This document shows, piece after piece, positions 15,568 through 23,849 of a stretch of 64,000 nt of DNA. Each line of letters begins with the position of its first letter. The stretch's first letter is position 1. Where the stretch lies: contig UQNJ01000001.1 in NCBI GenBank assembly GCA_900542295.1, positions 124,001 through 188,000 on the forward strand, read 5' to 3'. Position numbers and translations under genes: made by a program. This DNA is from an uncultured Eubacteriales bacterium. GTDB taxonomy: Bacteria; Bacillota; Clostridia; Peptostreptococcales; Anaerovoracaceae. The notes beneath the pieces are model-generated. The model ran no database searches and was not told the DNA's origin. It saw only the letters and a program-made list of their open reading frames with translations.

Positions 15568-17881
15568 GCTTAACCCTGTCGCTTTCTTCCGCAGATTTGG
15601 CACTGTTCCAATGATCCATAGTGCCAACCAGATATCCGGTTATTCTGCGTATTCTTTCAAAGCCCACATCTCCGTCTTCTTCTTTTCTATGGCAGAGAGG
15701 GCATTCATTATCTATTATTCCTGTATATCCGCAGCACGGATCTCTGTCTACAGGATGGTTTATGGAGCCGTATCCTACTCCTGACTCCTTCATGCATCTT
15801 ACGACCTTTTCAAAGGCATCAAGATTTTTAAGAGGATCTCCGTCAAGTTCTATATACGAAATATGTCCTCCGTTGGTAAGCTCATGATAAGGAGCTTCTA
15901 TTCTTATCTTATCAAAAGCGTTTATATCATAGTATACAGGCACATGAAAACTGTTTGTATAATAATCTCTGTCGGTAACACCTTCTATAACTCCGTACTT
16001 TTCTTTATCTATTCTTACAAATCTGCCTGACAAGCCTTCTGCCGGAGTTGCTATGAGAGACCAGTTAAGGCCGGTTTTCCTTGCCAGTTCGTCCATTCTT
16101 TTTCTCATATATCCGACTATCTCAAGTCCAAGTATCTGTGATTCCTTTGACTCTCCGTGATGTTTACCTGTAAGTGCCTTTAAACATTCTGCCAGCCCTA
16201 TAAATCCTACCGTAAGAGTTCCGTGTTTAATAACTTCTTCTATAGTATCGTCAGGCCCCAGTTTGTCTGAATCAAGCCAAATACCCTGCCCCATAAGGAA
16301 CGGGAAGTTCTTGACTTTCTTTTGCGACTGTATTTTAAATCTGTCATAAAGCTGATCGCAGGCTATATCTATCATATGATCGAGTCCTTCAAAGAACATA
16401 TCAAGATCGCCCTTTGCTTTTATAGCCAGTCTCGGTAAATTTATAGAAGTAAAACTAAGATTTCCTCTTCCTGTTACTATTTCTCTTGACGAATCATATA
16501 CATTACCTATAACTCTTGTTCTGCATCCCATATAAGCACATTCTGTGTTAGGGTCTCCTTCGACATAATACTGCTTATTAAACGGCGCATCAAGGAATGA
16601 GAAGTTAGGGAACAATCTCTTGGCCGATACTCTGCAAGCCAGCTTAAACAGGTCATAGTTTGGATCCTCAGGATTGTAGCTTACTCCTTCCTTTACTTTG
16701 AATATCTGTATCGGGAATATAGGAGTTTCACCATTACCTAATCCTGCTTCTGTAGCCAGCATCACTGACTCCATAACCAGTCTGCCTTCAGGACTTGTAT
16801 CCGTTCCGTAATTTATCGAGCTGAAAGGAACTTGTGCACCGGCTCTTGAATGCATCGTATTCAGATTATGTATAAGAGCTTCCATGGCCTGATAAGTCTT
16901 TCTTCTTATTTCTTTATCCGCAAACTTAACAGCCATTTCCTGCATCTTTACAGCTTCTTCTTCCGGCACAATCTTTTTCAGCTCTTCAAGCTCAAGTTCT
17001 CTGTAATTATTGTCCCATGACATGCACGGATATACACCGTACTCTTTTTCTATTCTATTTTCAAGAGCTTTCATTTTATCTACGCCGTCTTCTACATTTT
17101 CAAGGAAGTCAAGCATTTTTCCCAGATTGGTCCAGTAAAGCTTTTTGTATGTTTTCTTTACTCCCGGAGCCATACCATAGTCAAAATTAGGAACCGACTG
17201 TCCGCCGTGCTGATCATTCTGATTCGACTGAATAGCTATACATGCAAGAGCTGCGTAACTTTCAATATCGTTAGGCTCTCTTAAATGTCCGTGACCCGTT
17301 GAAAATCCGCCTTTAAGCAGCTTAACCAGATCTATCTGGCAGCATGTCATAGTCAAAGTGTAGAAATCCATGTCATGAATGTGAATATCACCGCTCTCGT
17401 GTGCTTTAACATGCTTGGGATCTATAACATACATCTTATAAAATTCTTTGGCACCTTCTGAACCGTATTTAAGCATTGTGCCCATTGCGGTATTGCCGTC
17501 TATATTAGCATTCTCACGCTTTATTTCGTTTTCTTTTGCTTCTTTGAATGTCAGATCTTCATATATTCTCATCAGTTTCGTATTCATATCACGAACCCTG
17601 GTGCGTTCTGCTCTGTAAAGTATATATTCTTTCGCAGTACGAGCATGTCCGTTTTCAATAAGAATTTTTTCTACTGCATCCTGAATCTGTTCAACAGTAG
17701 GAATCTTGTTATGGCATACCTCCAGCAGATAAAGTTCCGTTTGCTTTGCCAGATACATCGCCATATCCTTATCTTTGCCGCCCAAAACCTGCGCTGCCTT
17801 GAATATTGCCTCTGCAATCTTATTTACATCAAAATCTACGGTTCTTCCGTCTCTCTTTGTTATTTTTTTGATACTTTCCAT
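15536..17881 (-). CDS. nrdD: Anaerobic ribonucleoside-triphosphate reductase NrdD
   Basis: Oxygen-sensitive glycyl-radical enzyme making deoxyribonucleoside triphosphates. An ATP-cone (about 1-90, KKITKRDGRTVDFDVNKI) precedes the catalytic barrel. The zinc site DPCCGYTG...CPLC and the radical glycine in RRITGYLVG (near residue 749) are present. GTGGGAG precedes the ATG at 17881, which I prefer over the longer form from 17911. Length 781 aa is complete. It is the first gene of nrdDG and is preceded by an NrdR-type operator. Confidence 0.95.
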   Translation of the reverse strand: MESIKKITKRDGRTVDFDVNKIAEAIFKAAQVLGGKDKDMAMYLAKQTELYLLEVCHNKIPTVEQIQDAVEKILIENGHARTAKEYILYRAERTRVRDMNTKLMRIYEDLTFKEAKENEIKRENANIDGNTAMGTMLKYGSEGAKEFYKMYVIDPKHVKAHESGDIHIHDMDFYTLTMTCCQIDLVKLLKGGFSTGHGHLREPNDIESYAALACIAIQSNQNDQHGGQSVPNFDYGMAPGVKKTYKKLYWTNLGKMLDFLENVEDGVDKMKALENRIEKEYGVYPCMSWDNNYRELELEELKKIVPEEEAVKMQEMAVKFADKEIRRKTYQAMEALIHNLNTMHSRAGAQVPFSSINYGTDTSPEGRLVMESVMLATEAGLGNGETPIFPIQIFKVKEGVSYNPEDPNYDLFKLACRVSAKRLFPNFSFLDAPFNKQYYVEGDPNTECAYMGCRTRVIGNVYDSSREIVTGRGNLSFTSINLPRLAIKAKGDLDMFFEGLDHMIDIACDQLYDRFKIQSQKKVKNFPFLMGQGIWLDSDKLGPDDTIEEVIKHGTLTVGFIGLAECLKALTGKHHGESKESQILGLEIVGYMRKRMDELARKTGLNWSLIATPAEGLSGRFVRIDKEKYGVIEGVTDRDYYTNSFHVPVYYDINAFDKIRIEAPYHELTNGGHISYIELDGDPLKNLDAFEKVVRCMKESGVGYGSINHPVDRDPCCGYTGIIDNECPLCHRKEEDGDVGFERIRRITGYLVGTMDHWNSAKSAEESDRVKHDVQSGFEKL

Positions 17882-17911
17882 ATGTCTCCCACTTTCCTTT
17901 TCACATTCCAA

Positions 17912-17966
17912 ACACTATATCTTGTGGTTGCATAAAGAATCTACCACTAATAACTGCATGTGTCAA
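17912..17966 (-). promoter_or_regulatory. nrdDG promoter with NrdR box
   Basis: Minus-strand TTGACA (17966-17961), 17-base spacer and TAGATT (17943-17938). The 16-mer ACACTATATCTTGTGG at 17912-17927 matches the NrdR box (acaCwATATaTwGtgt) closely. A second, much weaker CCACTA...TG match begins 32 bases away at 17944, inside the spacer, giving the three-helical-turn arrangement known for NrdR pairs. The repressor gene is not in this window. Confidence 0.65.
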
Positions 17967-17974
17967 TACATTTT

Positions 17975-18505
17975 TCATTTATTTGAAAAATATTCTTGTC
18001 TCAGCATTGACCTTAGACACATATCTATATATTCCCCGTTTTTTTTGCCTCCGTGACGCATGATTCCCTCTCTTACAAAACCGACCTTATCATATAGTGA
18101 CGATGCTTTTATATTATCAGTAAAATGATCAAGTGTAACTCTTTCTGCATTCATTTCTTCAAATGCCCATTTCACAATTTTTCGAAGAGCTTCTTCGCCG
18201 TAACCCTTTCCCCTGTATTCTCTCTTAGCTATATAAATTCTCGTTATATCCAAAGAATCGTAATGAGAATCTATATTGCTTATATATATTCTTCCTATCG
18301 CCTCTCCTGTATCCTTAAGACATACAGTAAATTGTCTTTTAGTTTCATCTCTGCTTCTTTCTATAAATTCTCTTGTTATCTCCTCATAATCTCTGTCATC
18401 ATCAATGGTAAAGAAAGTGCTGACAAAAGGATTGGTCTCCCACTCCGCAAATTTACCGCAATCATCAAAACTACTGTCTCTTAAAAATATTCTTTCATTT
18501 TCCAT
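17975..18505 (-). CDS. GNAT family N-acetyltransferase (RimJ/RimL-like)
   Basis: A 176-aa acyl-CoA-dependent acetyltransferase: the start ERIFLRDSSFDDC is typical of the RimJ/RimL branch and the acetyl-CoA loop is YRGKGYGEEAL (about 95-105). The ATG at 18505 has GAGGTG seven bases upstream; a GTG at 18514 would overlap that site. Substrate cannot be predicted. It sits alone, upstream of nrdD in the same direction but with the nrdD promoter between them. Confidence 0.8.
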   Translation of the reverse strand: MENERIFLRDSSFDDCGKFAEWETNPFVSTFFTIDDDRDYEEITREFIERSRDETKRQFTVCLKDTGEAIGRIYISNIDSHYDSLDITRIYIAKREYRGKGYGEEALRKIVKWAFEEMNAERVTLDHFTDNIKASSLYDKVGFVREGIMRHGGKKNGEYIDMCLRSMLRQEYFSNK

Positions 18506-18649
18506 AACAGGCACCTCGTTCTCTATTTCTTTCTTTTATGTGAATTTTCTATGAAGTTACGCCACAATCACCTTTTTTGTGCTATTATATTATATATTTT
18601 TTTGAATGAAAATTAAATACTTTCTGTAAAAAAGCAAAGGATATAGGAT

Positions 18650-20086
18650 ATGAACAAAAAAAAGAAAACAATCATAGCAGCAATTGCAATAATATCAATA
18701 GCTGCAATAGGATGCGCCGCCTTTTACTTTATAAAAAAGGATACTGCAAACAAGCCTCCTACACTTGAAGAAACAGTAGAAAACCGCATATCTGCATATG
18801 AAACAGATCTGCGTGATTCTCTTGCATCCATGACAGATCAGTCTTCGGTTGCCGACTATCTTGCAAATTGGGGAAAAAACAAAGGTCTTAATGTAAAAAC
18901 GGATAAATACGGCAACGTTATCTTTTCAATAAATGCAACCGAGGGTATGGAGTCAAAGGCTCCCGCCGTAATAGTTTGCGGCTATGATTATTCTTCCATG
19001 AATTCTTACATCGATAGAATCGTTTCAACTCTTGTTGTTGCAAAAAATGATCGTCCTCACGGAAATTACAAAGTAATATTTACTTCTGAAGAAAACGGAA
19101 GCCTTACAGGTGCGGAAAACTTATCTTCCAAATATTTTGAAGACGACTGTGAAATTTTCTTTATGGGAGGAGCTTCAACTTCAAGAATTTCCACAGTTAC
19201 AGGCGGATATGAGGAATATCTTCTCAGCAAGTCTCTTTCATACAAGACGCCCTCCTACTCAAACGCATACAAGATTACACTTTCCGGACTTCCGGCAGAA
19301 AAACTGACTACAGAAACTTCTTCCGCCCCTAATCTTGTGAAAATATTAGGAAACCAGCTTGCCAACTTAAAATCAGATTCCATATGGTTTGAGCTTACTG
19401 ATTTTGAAGGAGGCTCAGGCTCAGAACTTCTTCCTTCATCGGCATCTGCTACAATAGCTGTAAGTCCTGATATTTCTGAGAAGCTTGAAGGTAAATTAGA
19501 TAGAGCTATAGAAAAATTCTATGATAAATACGGAGACAGTTATCCACAGATTCAGTATACTTATGAAGCAGTTGCGACCCCTGCTTCCGTTATATCTTCT
19601 GACGATGCCGATGCTATAGTAAGCCTCATGTATACAGCTATGAGCGGGATTCACTATAAGGATGATAACGGAGATATAGCGTCTCTGACAAATATAGGTT
19701 ATGTGAGCACTGCCGATAAAAAATTCAACATGAGTGTTGCAGCATATTCATGGGACACGGCACTCCTTACCGAAATTTCCGAAGCGTATCAGACTACATG
19801 CGGACTGTCGGGGTTTGAATGGAATGTTGTATCACAATATGCACCTTTCACAATAGATGAATCAAACCAGCCTTTTGAAGTGGATTTCAGGGAAGCATAT
19901 AATGAATATCAGAACATAAAACTGAAAAGCATCAATATGCCTGAGCTGACTCCATGTGGCATACTTAAAGGAAAGAATGAAAATACTCAGATAATTGCAT
20001 TAGGCATCACTCAAAAAACAAAAGATAACTTTGCAGGAGGAATAATAACATATCTTGCATCTCCTGAAAAAAATGATGTGAAATAA
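18650..20086 (+). CDS. Membrane-anchored, catalytically degenerate M20 (PepD-like) protein
   Basis: 478 aa. A basic N-terminus and one hydrophobic helix (about 7-27; the IGC at 20-22 is a weak lipobox) anchor an extracellular domain. That domain follows the layout of PepD-type dipeptidases: YLANWGKNKGL near 70, GNV.FS at 88-93, TSEENGS...GAENL at 145-157, and a late ASLTNIGYVST block. Key ligands are gone. The GHXD metal motif reads CGYDYS (110-115), and the C-terminal HAGLECG position reads MPELTPCG (about 430-437). Only the Glu147-Glu148 pair remains. I infer a non-enzymatic binding or structural role. Strong SD (AAAGGATATAGGA) and a downstream terminator suggest a single-gene unit. Confidence 0.65.
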   Translation: MNKKKKTIIAAIAIISIAAIGCAAFYFIKKDTANKPPTLEETVENRISAYETDLRDSLASMTDQSSVADYLANWGKNKGLNVKTDKYGNVIFSINATEGMESKAPAVIVCGYDYSSMNSYIDRIVSTLVVAKNDRPHGNYKVIFTSEENGSLTGAENLSSKYFEDDCEIFFMGGASTSRISTVTGGYEEYLLSKSLSYKTPSYSNAYKITLSGLPAEKLTTETSSAPNLVKILGNQLANLKSDSIWFELTDFEGGSGSELLPSSASATIAVSPDISEKLEGKLDRAIEKFYDKYGDSYPQIQYTYEAVATPASVISSDDADAIVSLMYTAMSGIHYKDDNGDIASLTNIGYVSTADKKFNMSVAAYSWDTALLTEISEAYQTTCGLSGFEWNVVSQYAPFTIDESNQPFEVDFREAYNEYQNIKLKSINMPELTPCGILKGKNENTQIIALGITQKTKDNFAGGIITYLASPEKNDVK

Positions 20087-20151
20087 TGGTTATATGTCAA
20101 GGCAGCTGAAACCATTTCCGTTCACCCAGACATTTATTATATGACCAAAAT

Positions 20152-20213
20152 AATACCCCTCTGGAATTACAAGACTGATCTGATCCGTTTGTAATTCCAG
20201 GGGGGTATTTTAA
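20152..20213. terminator. Long bidirectional terminator
   Basis: A roughly 20-base stem (20152-20172 with 20189-20209) with one bulge, beginning AATACCCCTCTGG and ending CCAGGGGGGTATT, lies between two converging genes and is followed by T residues. Confidence 0.85.
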
Positions 20214-20225
20214 CTGATTGTATTT

Positions 20226-21530
20226 TTAAATCCTAAAGGTCTCATTTTCAATAGCTGTCTCTACAGTAACACTTTGTACCATATGGTTTTTTACATCATG
20301 TACAGTAATGATATAATCTTTCCACTTACAGCTGAAAGATTCACCCTCTTCCGGTATTCTTCCCAATATGCCACATACAAATCCATTAAATGTATCATAT
20401 ATATCTATAGGCATTTCGGCGTTCAGTACTTCCGACACATCTTCCAAGTCTGCACACCCTTGTATCATCCAACTGTTTTCAGACAGTACTTCTATATCTT
20501 TAGGTTTCTTGGCTCCCTCTTCCTCTTCTGTAAGTTCTCCCAATATGGTTTCCATAATATCTCTAAGAGTTGCAATTCCTGTCATTCCTCCGTATTCATC
20601 TATAACTACTGCAAAATACTCGCCTTTTTCTCTCATCTTTTCAAACAGGCTGTTGGCCTTCATGGTTTCGGGAACAAGAACAGCTTTTTTAATCATAGTC
20701 TTACGATCTGCCAAGGGCTCATTATAATAATCCATCACATCTAAAACACCCTTTATCTCATCAGGACTTCCGTCACACACAGGATATTTATGATATCTTG
20801 TTTCTTTTATGATTTTATCCCATTCCTCCTGACTATCAGCCAAATCAAGCCATTCGACATCTCTCCTGTGGGTACAAAGCTCTTCGGCTGCAATATCATC
20901 AAACTCAAATATGTTCTGTATTATCTCATCTTCCTCCGGCTGGATTGTACCTTTTTCCTTACCCTCGGCAAGCATCATTCTTATAGATTCTTCTGTAACC
21001 TCGTTATCCTCTTCTTCCGGATTTATACGCAAAAGTCTCAGTATTAAATTTGTAGATGATGTAAGCAGCCATACTATAGGCGCAAAAATTTTAGCTACCC
21101 AGTACAGAATTCCCGACATGCCAAGGGCTATACCCTCCGATTTTTTCATAGCTACTCTTTTAGGCACCAACTCGCCAAAAACCAGTGTAAAGTACGCAAG
21201 TATCATCGTAATAACTATCACTGAAACAGCTTTCAGTATCATAGGTGAAATACCTGCTCCGGCAGCAATAAGCTTTGCAACGATTGCATCAGCAAAGCTT
21301 TCTGCCGCTACAGCACTTTGAAGTAAACTTGCCAGGGTTATTGCAACCTGTATAGTGGCAAGAAACTTTGCGGGTTGTACAGTTAAATTTACCAGTCTAA
21401 CGGCTCTTTTATCTCCGGCATCAGCCATGTTTTTTAATTTTATGTCGCTCATTGATATTACTGCTATCTCAGTGGCTGCAAACATTGCGTTTACTCCTAT
21501 TAGAATAGCTAACAAAACTAAAGCATTCAT
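20226..21530 (-). CDS. CNNM/CorC family (hemolysin-type) membrane protein
   Basis: 434-aa protein with a DUF21/CNNM membrane domain (about 1-190, FAATEIAVISMSD and FGELVPKR), two CBS repeats (about 205-330, including AVVIDEYGGMTGIATLRD) and a C-terminal CorC/HlyC FAD-like domain. Family members export magnesium or affect divalent cation handling; hemolysin is a legacy name. The ATG at 21530 has CAGGAG upstream. Its leader carries a terminator-like hairpin (21584-21629). Single gene. Confidence 0.9.
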   Translation of the reverse strand: MNALVLLAILIGVNAMFAATEIAVISMSDIKLKNMADAGDKRAVRLVNLTVQPAKFLATIQVAITLASLLQSAVAAESFADAIVAKLIAAGAGISPMILKAVSVIVITMILAYFTLVFGELVPKRVAMKKSEGIALGMSGILYWVAKIFAPIVWLLTSSTNLILRLLRINPEEEDNEVTEESIRMMLAEGKEKGTIQPEEDEIIQNIFEFDDIAAEELCTHRRDVEWLDLADSQEEWDKIIKETRYHKYPVCDGSPDEIKGVLDVMDYYNEPLADRKTMIKKAVLVPETMKANSLFEKMREKGEYFAVVIDEYGGMTGIATLRDIMETILGELTEEEEGAKKPKDIEVLSENSWMIQGCADLEDVSEVLNAEMPIDIYDTFNGFVCGILGRIPEEGESFSCKWKDYIITVHDVKNHMVQSVTVETAIENETFRI

Positions 21531-22016
21531 TTTAAAATCAAACTCCTGTTCAAATATAATATTTTTAATTGGTTTTTATCACAAAAAGGCACAGAAAACA
21601 GCTCAAATACGCCAATTCCTGTACCTTTTAAATATTCTTACACATATTATTATTTCATTTTTTAAAATTAAATTCCCTCGGCATTCGGGGACCTCTTCCA
21701 TTTTAAATTCCTCTCTTAAACTCTAAATTTTATAGTATACATTAACATATCACATCAGTCTCGTCAACAGTCATTATTATGTTTTCACAATATCTTTATA
21801 TCATCTTCTTACTTTCTTCATTATGTTATTTTATCTGTAAATATACATCGAAGACTACTTCACATTTTGTTTTTCTTAATGTGATTCTTAGTCCCCTGAT
21901 AAGTAGCCTTTACAGCAGCAGTCAACTCAGGCGCATCCATATGCATGTTTACTCTATGTTTTTTTATTCTTTTATGCTACAATTATCTTGTATCTACAAG
22001 CAAAGGATGTGAAGTT
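21531..22016. other. 486-base intergenic region at the left edge of the accessory island
   Basis: It holds the leader of the CNNM/CorC gene, with an inverted repeat AAAAGGCACAG / CTGTACCTTTT (21584-21594 with 21619-21629, one mismatch). On the minus strand the repeat is followed by T residues, so it could be an attenuator. A minus-strand 28-codon frame (21946-21860, MHMDAPELTAAV...) has no ribosome site and could be a gene remnant. The right end holds the promoter region of the restriction-like operon. No other coding potential was seen. Confidence 0.5.
21978..22000 (+). promoter_or_regulatory. Candidate -10 element and operator dyad of the three-gene nuclease operon
   Basis: TACAAT at 21978-21983 could be the -10 box; the -35 is poor. 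Immediately downstream CTTGTA-TC-TACAAG (21987-22000) is a perfect dyad, ending just before the AAAGGATG ribosome site. Its position at the transcription start suggests a repressor site. Confidence 0.4.
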
Positions 22017-22640
22017 ATGAACCATGATTTTTGTACTGGCTGCAACATCAATTCCAACTTACCCAGCTGTGCAGTTGGTTATGCTCCAGACAATGCATAT
22101 ATAGAAAATATTATCAATAACGATATCTTACCTTCTGCAGAACACTTTATCTGTCATAAAGCTTCGCAAGATTTATCAGGCGGAAAGCTTGCAATACTTG
22201 ATAAATGTGATGACTGTGGTCTTTGTAATATAAGATGTCCCTACTCTAATATTGATTATACAACATTTTTTTCTCCGGAATTGGAGAATGTTATTTTTAA
22301 TGATTTAGGAAAAGCCTGCATTCTTTTCCAATCAATCTTTCCTAATTCTGTTGTTGCAGCAGAGGTCCATGTTAAAGGTAATTTCAGAACAAAGCGCATA
22401 GACCTTGTGATAAAGAAAGATTCTGATATCTATCTAATAAAGCTGCTCAAAAACACAGATAAAATTCCTTTTTATATGCGGTCATATGAAGAAGCCATCA
22501 ATCAATACAATATTACCTATCCAGACATTGCTTTTCATTCACTATGCCTGGTACCTAATGCAAAGATAAATAATGAAGTCAGAGTTGATGCCGATATAAA
22601 GGATCTTTCTGCATTAAATCTAATGTTCAGAGGAGTATAA
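22017..22640 (+). CDS. Ferredoxin-like cysteine-rich protein, first gene of a restriction-like operon
   Basis: 207 aa from the ATG at 22017 (AAAGGATG upstream). The N-terminal half carries eight cysteines: C6, C9, C18, C46 and then C64-X2-C67-X2-C70-X3-C74-P, the last set being a classical [4Fe-4S] ferredoxin motif (KCDDCGLCNIRCP). From about residue 98 the pattern helix, AAEVHVKGN, RIDLVIKKDSDIYLIKLLK, helix, FHSLCLVP resembles a PD-(D/E)XK nuclease core. Glu116 and Asp129 are kept, but the usual acidic-X-Lys reads as Ile/Lys residues. I infer an iron-sulfur subunit, perhaps with an inactive nuclease fold. The next gene starts two bases after its stop. Family not recognised. Confidence 0.6.
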   Translation: MNHDFCTGCNINSNLPSCAVGYAPDNAYIENIINNDILPSAEHFICHKASQDLSGGKLAILDKCDDCGLCNIRCPYSNIDYTTFFSPELENVIFNDLGKACILFQSIFPNSVVAAEVHVKGNFRTKRIDLVIKKDSDIYLIKLLKNTDKIPFYMRSYEEAINQYNITYPDIAFHSLCLVPNAKINNEVRVDADIKDLSALNLMFRGV

Positions 22641-22641
22641 A

Positions 22642-23847
22642 ATGGCCTTATTGCTTAACAGAAAATATGGAAGTCGCCTTGAATGCCTTTATTATATTTT
22701 GACTTCATGTTATAACAAATTCGGAACATCAAATGTCTTTTCACTTAAAGACCTTAAATATGATGACGATGATAGCAAAAATGTTCACCAATATTGTCAG
22801 CAGCTCCAAAACATACTCGGAAGACAATGTTGTCCTTACTTAAATAACCCGCTGAGTCTTTCTAAATGTTATGCTACGCAGTCTGTGGACAGTGATTCTA
22901 CGAAATCAAAAGCCGTAAGCGATATTGGCGGTTCCTTAGAAGCCTTGGGATTTATTACAAGATTAGGAAAAAGAACATACAAAGTATCTTCTGAAGGAGA
23001 AAAATGGGTAAATAGTAGTTTTAACTCCTCAGAGTGGGAGGAAATTGCCAGAAAAGGAGTTCTATCCTACGGTGTAATAATCGGCTTCCTTAATAGGATT
23101 GCTGAATTACCGGATGACTTCACATATCAAGGGCTATATCTCAGCTATCCTCACACTGCCGAAACTGTTTTATATACCGATCCAAACGGTATATCAAGCT
23201 ATATCGATATTTCAACAGGTAGTCAAAAAGACAGCAATACAAGAACGATGTCACGCTTAATTGGCTGGTGTGTGGCTGTTGGGCTAATTGAACCAAAAGG
23301 AGTTGCCGGAGCAGCATCTCCTCTTGCGCATATCAAATATCGTGATTTTCTAAACAAAGAGGAATTAACTGTCCGGAATTTCAAAAAGACGGCTTTATGC
23401 AAATCTCTTTTTAATCACAAACTCAAAGTTGCAAATCCTCTTTCATATTCCAGATTGCACAAAAATGCAGAGTCAATGCGTGAAAATGGCGGAGAAGATT
23501 TGAGAAACGCCACTTTACAAAACAAGTCAAAGATTCTTGACCGTAGATATGTATTTGTATATGTACTAAATCACTATAGCAAAAATAATCGGGCTTTGGA
23601 TTTTGAGAAGCTGGTTCAAGCTATGGAAAACCACTCAGAAGCCTTCTTTACTGCCGGTAACGATGCACATGCCATAATGGAATCCGAGTGTGAAATCGGT
23701 GATATTGCCGGAATCCCATTTACTATTGAAAACGACACTATGTTTGTAGCAAAAACAACTATTGAAGAAAGTGTATTAAATGAAGACGCCCCTTCTGAAT
23801 CAATTAAACTCGCCAAAAAAATAATAGAGGAAATGGAGGCAATGTAA
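22642..23847 (+). CDS. Winged-helix protein, putative DNA-recognition subunit
   Basis: 401 aa, no catalytic motif visible. Two segments look like winged helices: about 90-130 (SDIGGSLEALGFITRLGKRTYKVS, cut here to its core) and about 150-240 (ending RTMSRLIGWCVAVGLIEPKG). Such repeated winged helices are common in target-recognition domains of restriction enzymes. A CCPYLNN...KC cysteine cluster lies near residue 63. AGAGGAG overlapping the upstream stop codon supplies the ribosome site. It sits between the ferredoxin-like and nuclease genes with gaps of one or two bases. The role as specificity subunit is inferred. Confidence 0.55.
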   Translation: MALLLNRKYGSRLECLYYILTSCYNKFGTSNVFSLKDLKYDDDDSKNVHQYCQQLQNILGRQCCPYLNNPLSLSKCYATQSVDSDSTKSKAVSDIGGSLEALGFITRLGKRTYKVSSEGEKWVNSSFNSSEWEEIARKGVLSYGVIIGFLNRIAELPDDFTYQGLYLSYPHTAETVLYTDPNGISSYIDISTGSQKDSNTRTMSRLIGWCVAVGLIEPKGVAGAASPLAHIKYRDFLNKEELTVRNFKKTALCKSLFNHKLKVANPLSYSRLHKNAESMRENGGEDLRNATLQNKSKILDRRYVFVYVLNHYSKNNRALDFEKLVQAMENHSEAFFTAGNDAHAIMESECEIGDIAGIPFTIENDTMFVAKTTIEESVLNEDAPSESIKLAKKIIEEMEAM

Positions 23848-23849
23848 AA

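Noticed and set aside
21860..21946. 28-codon minus-strand frame MHMDAPELTAAVKATYQG....
   Set aside because: It looks protein-like but is very short, has no ribosome site and I recognise no family; kept only as a possible remnant.
21779..22012. 77-aa hydrophobic plus-strand frame before the ferredoxin-like gene.
   Set aside because: No ribosome site, low complexity from AT-rich sequence, and it overlaps the operon promoter.
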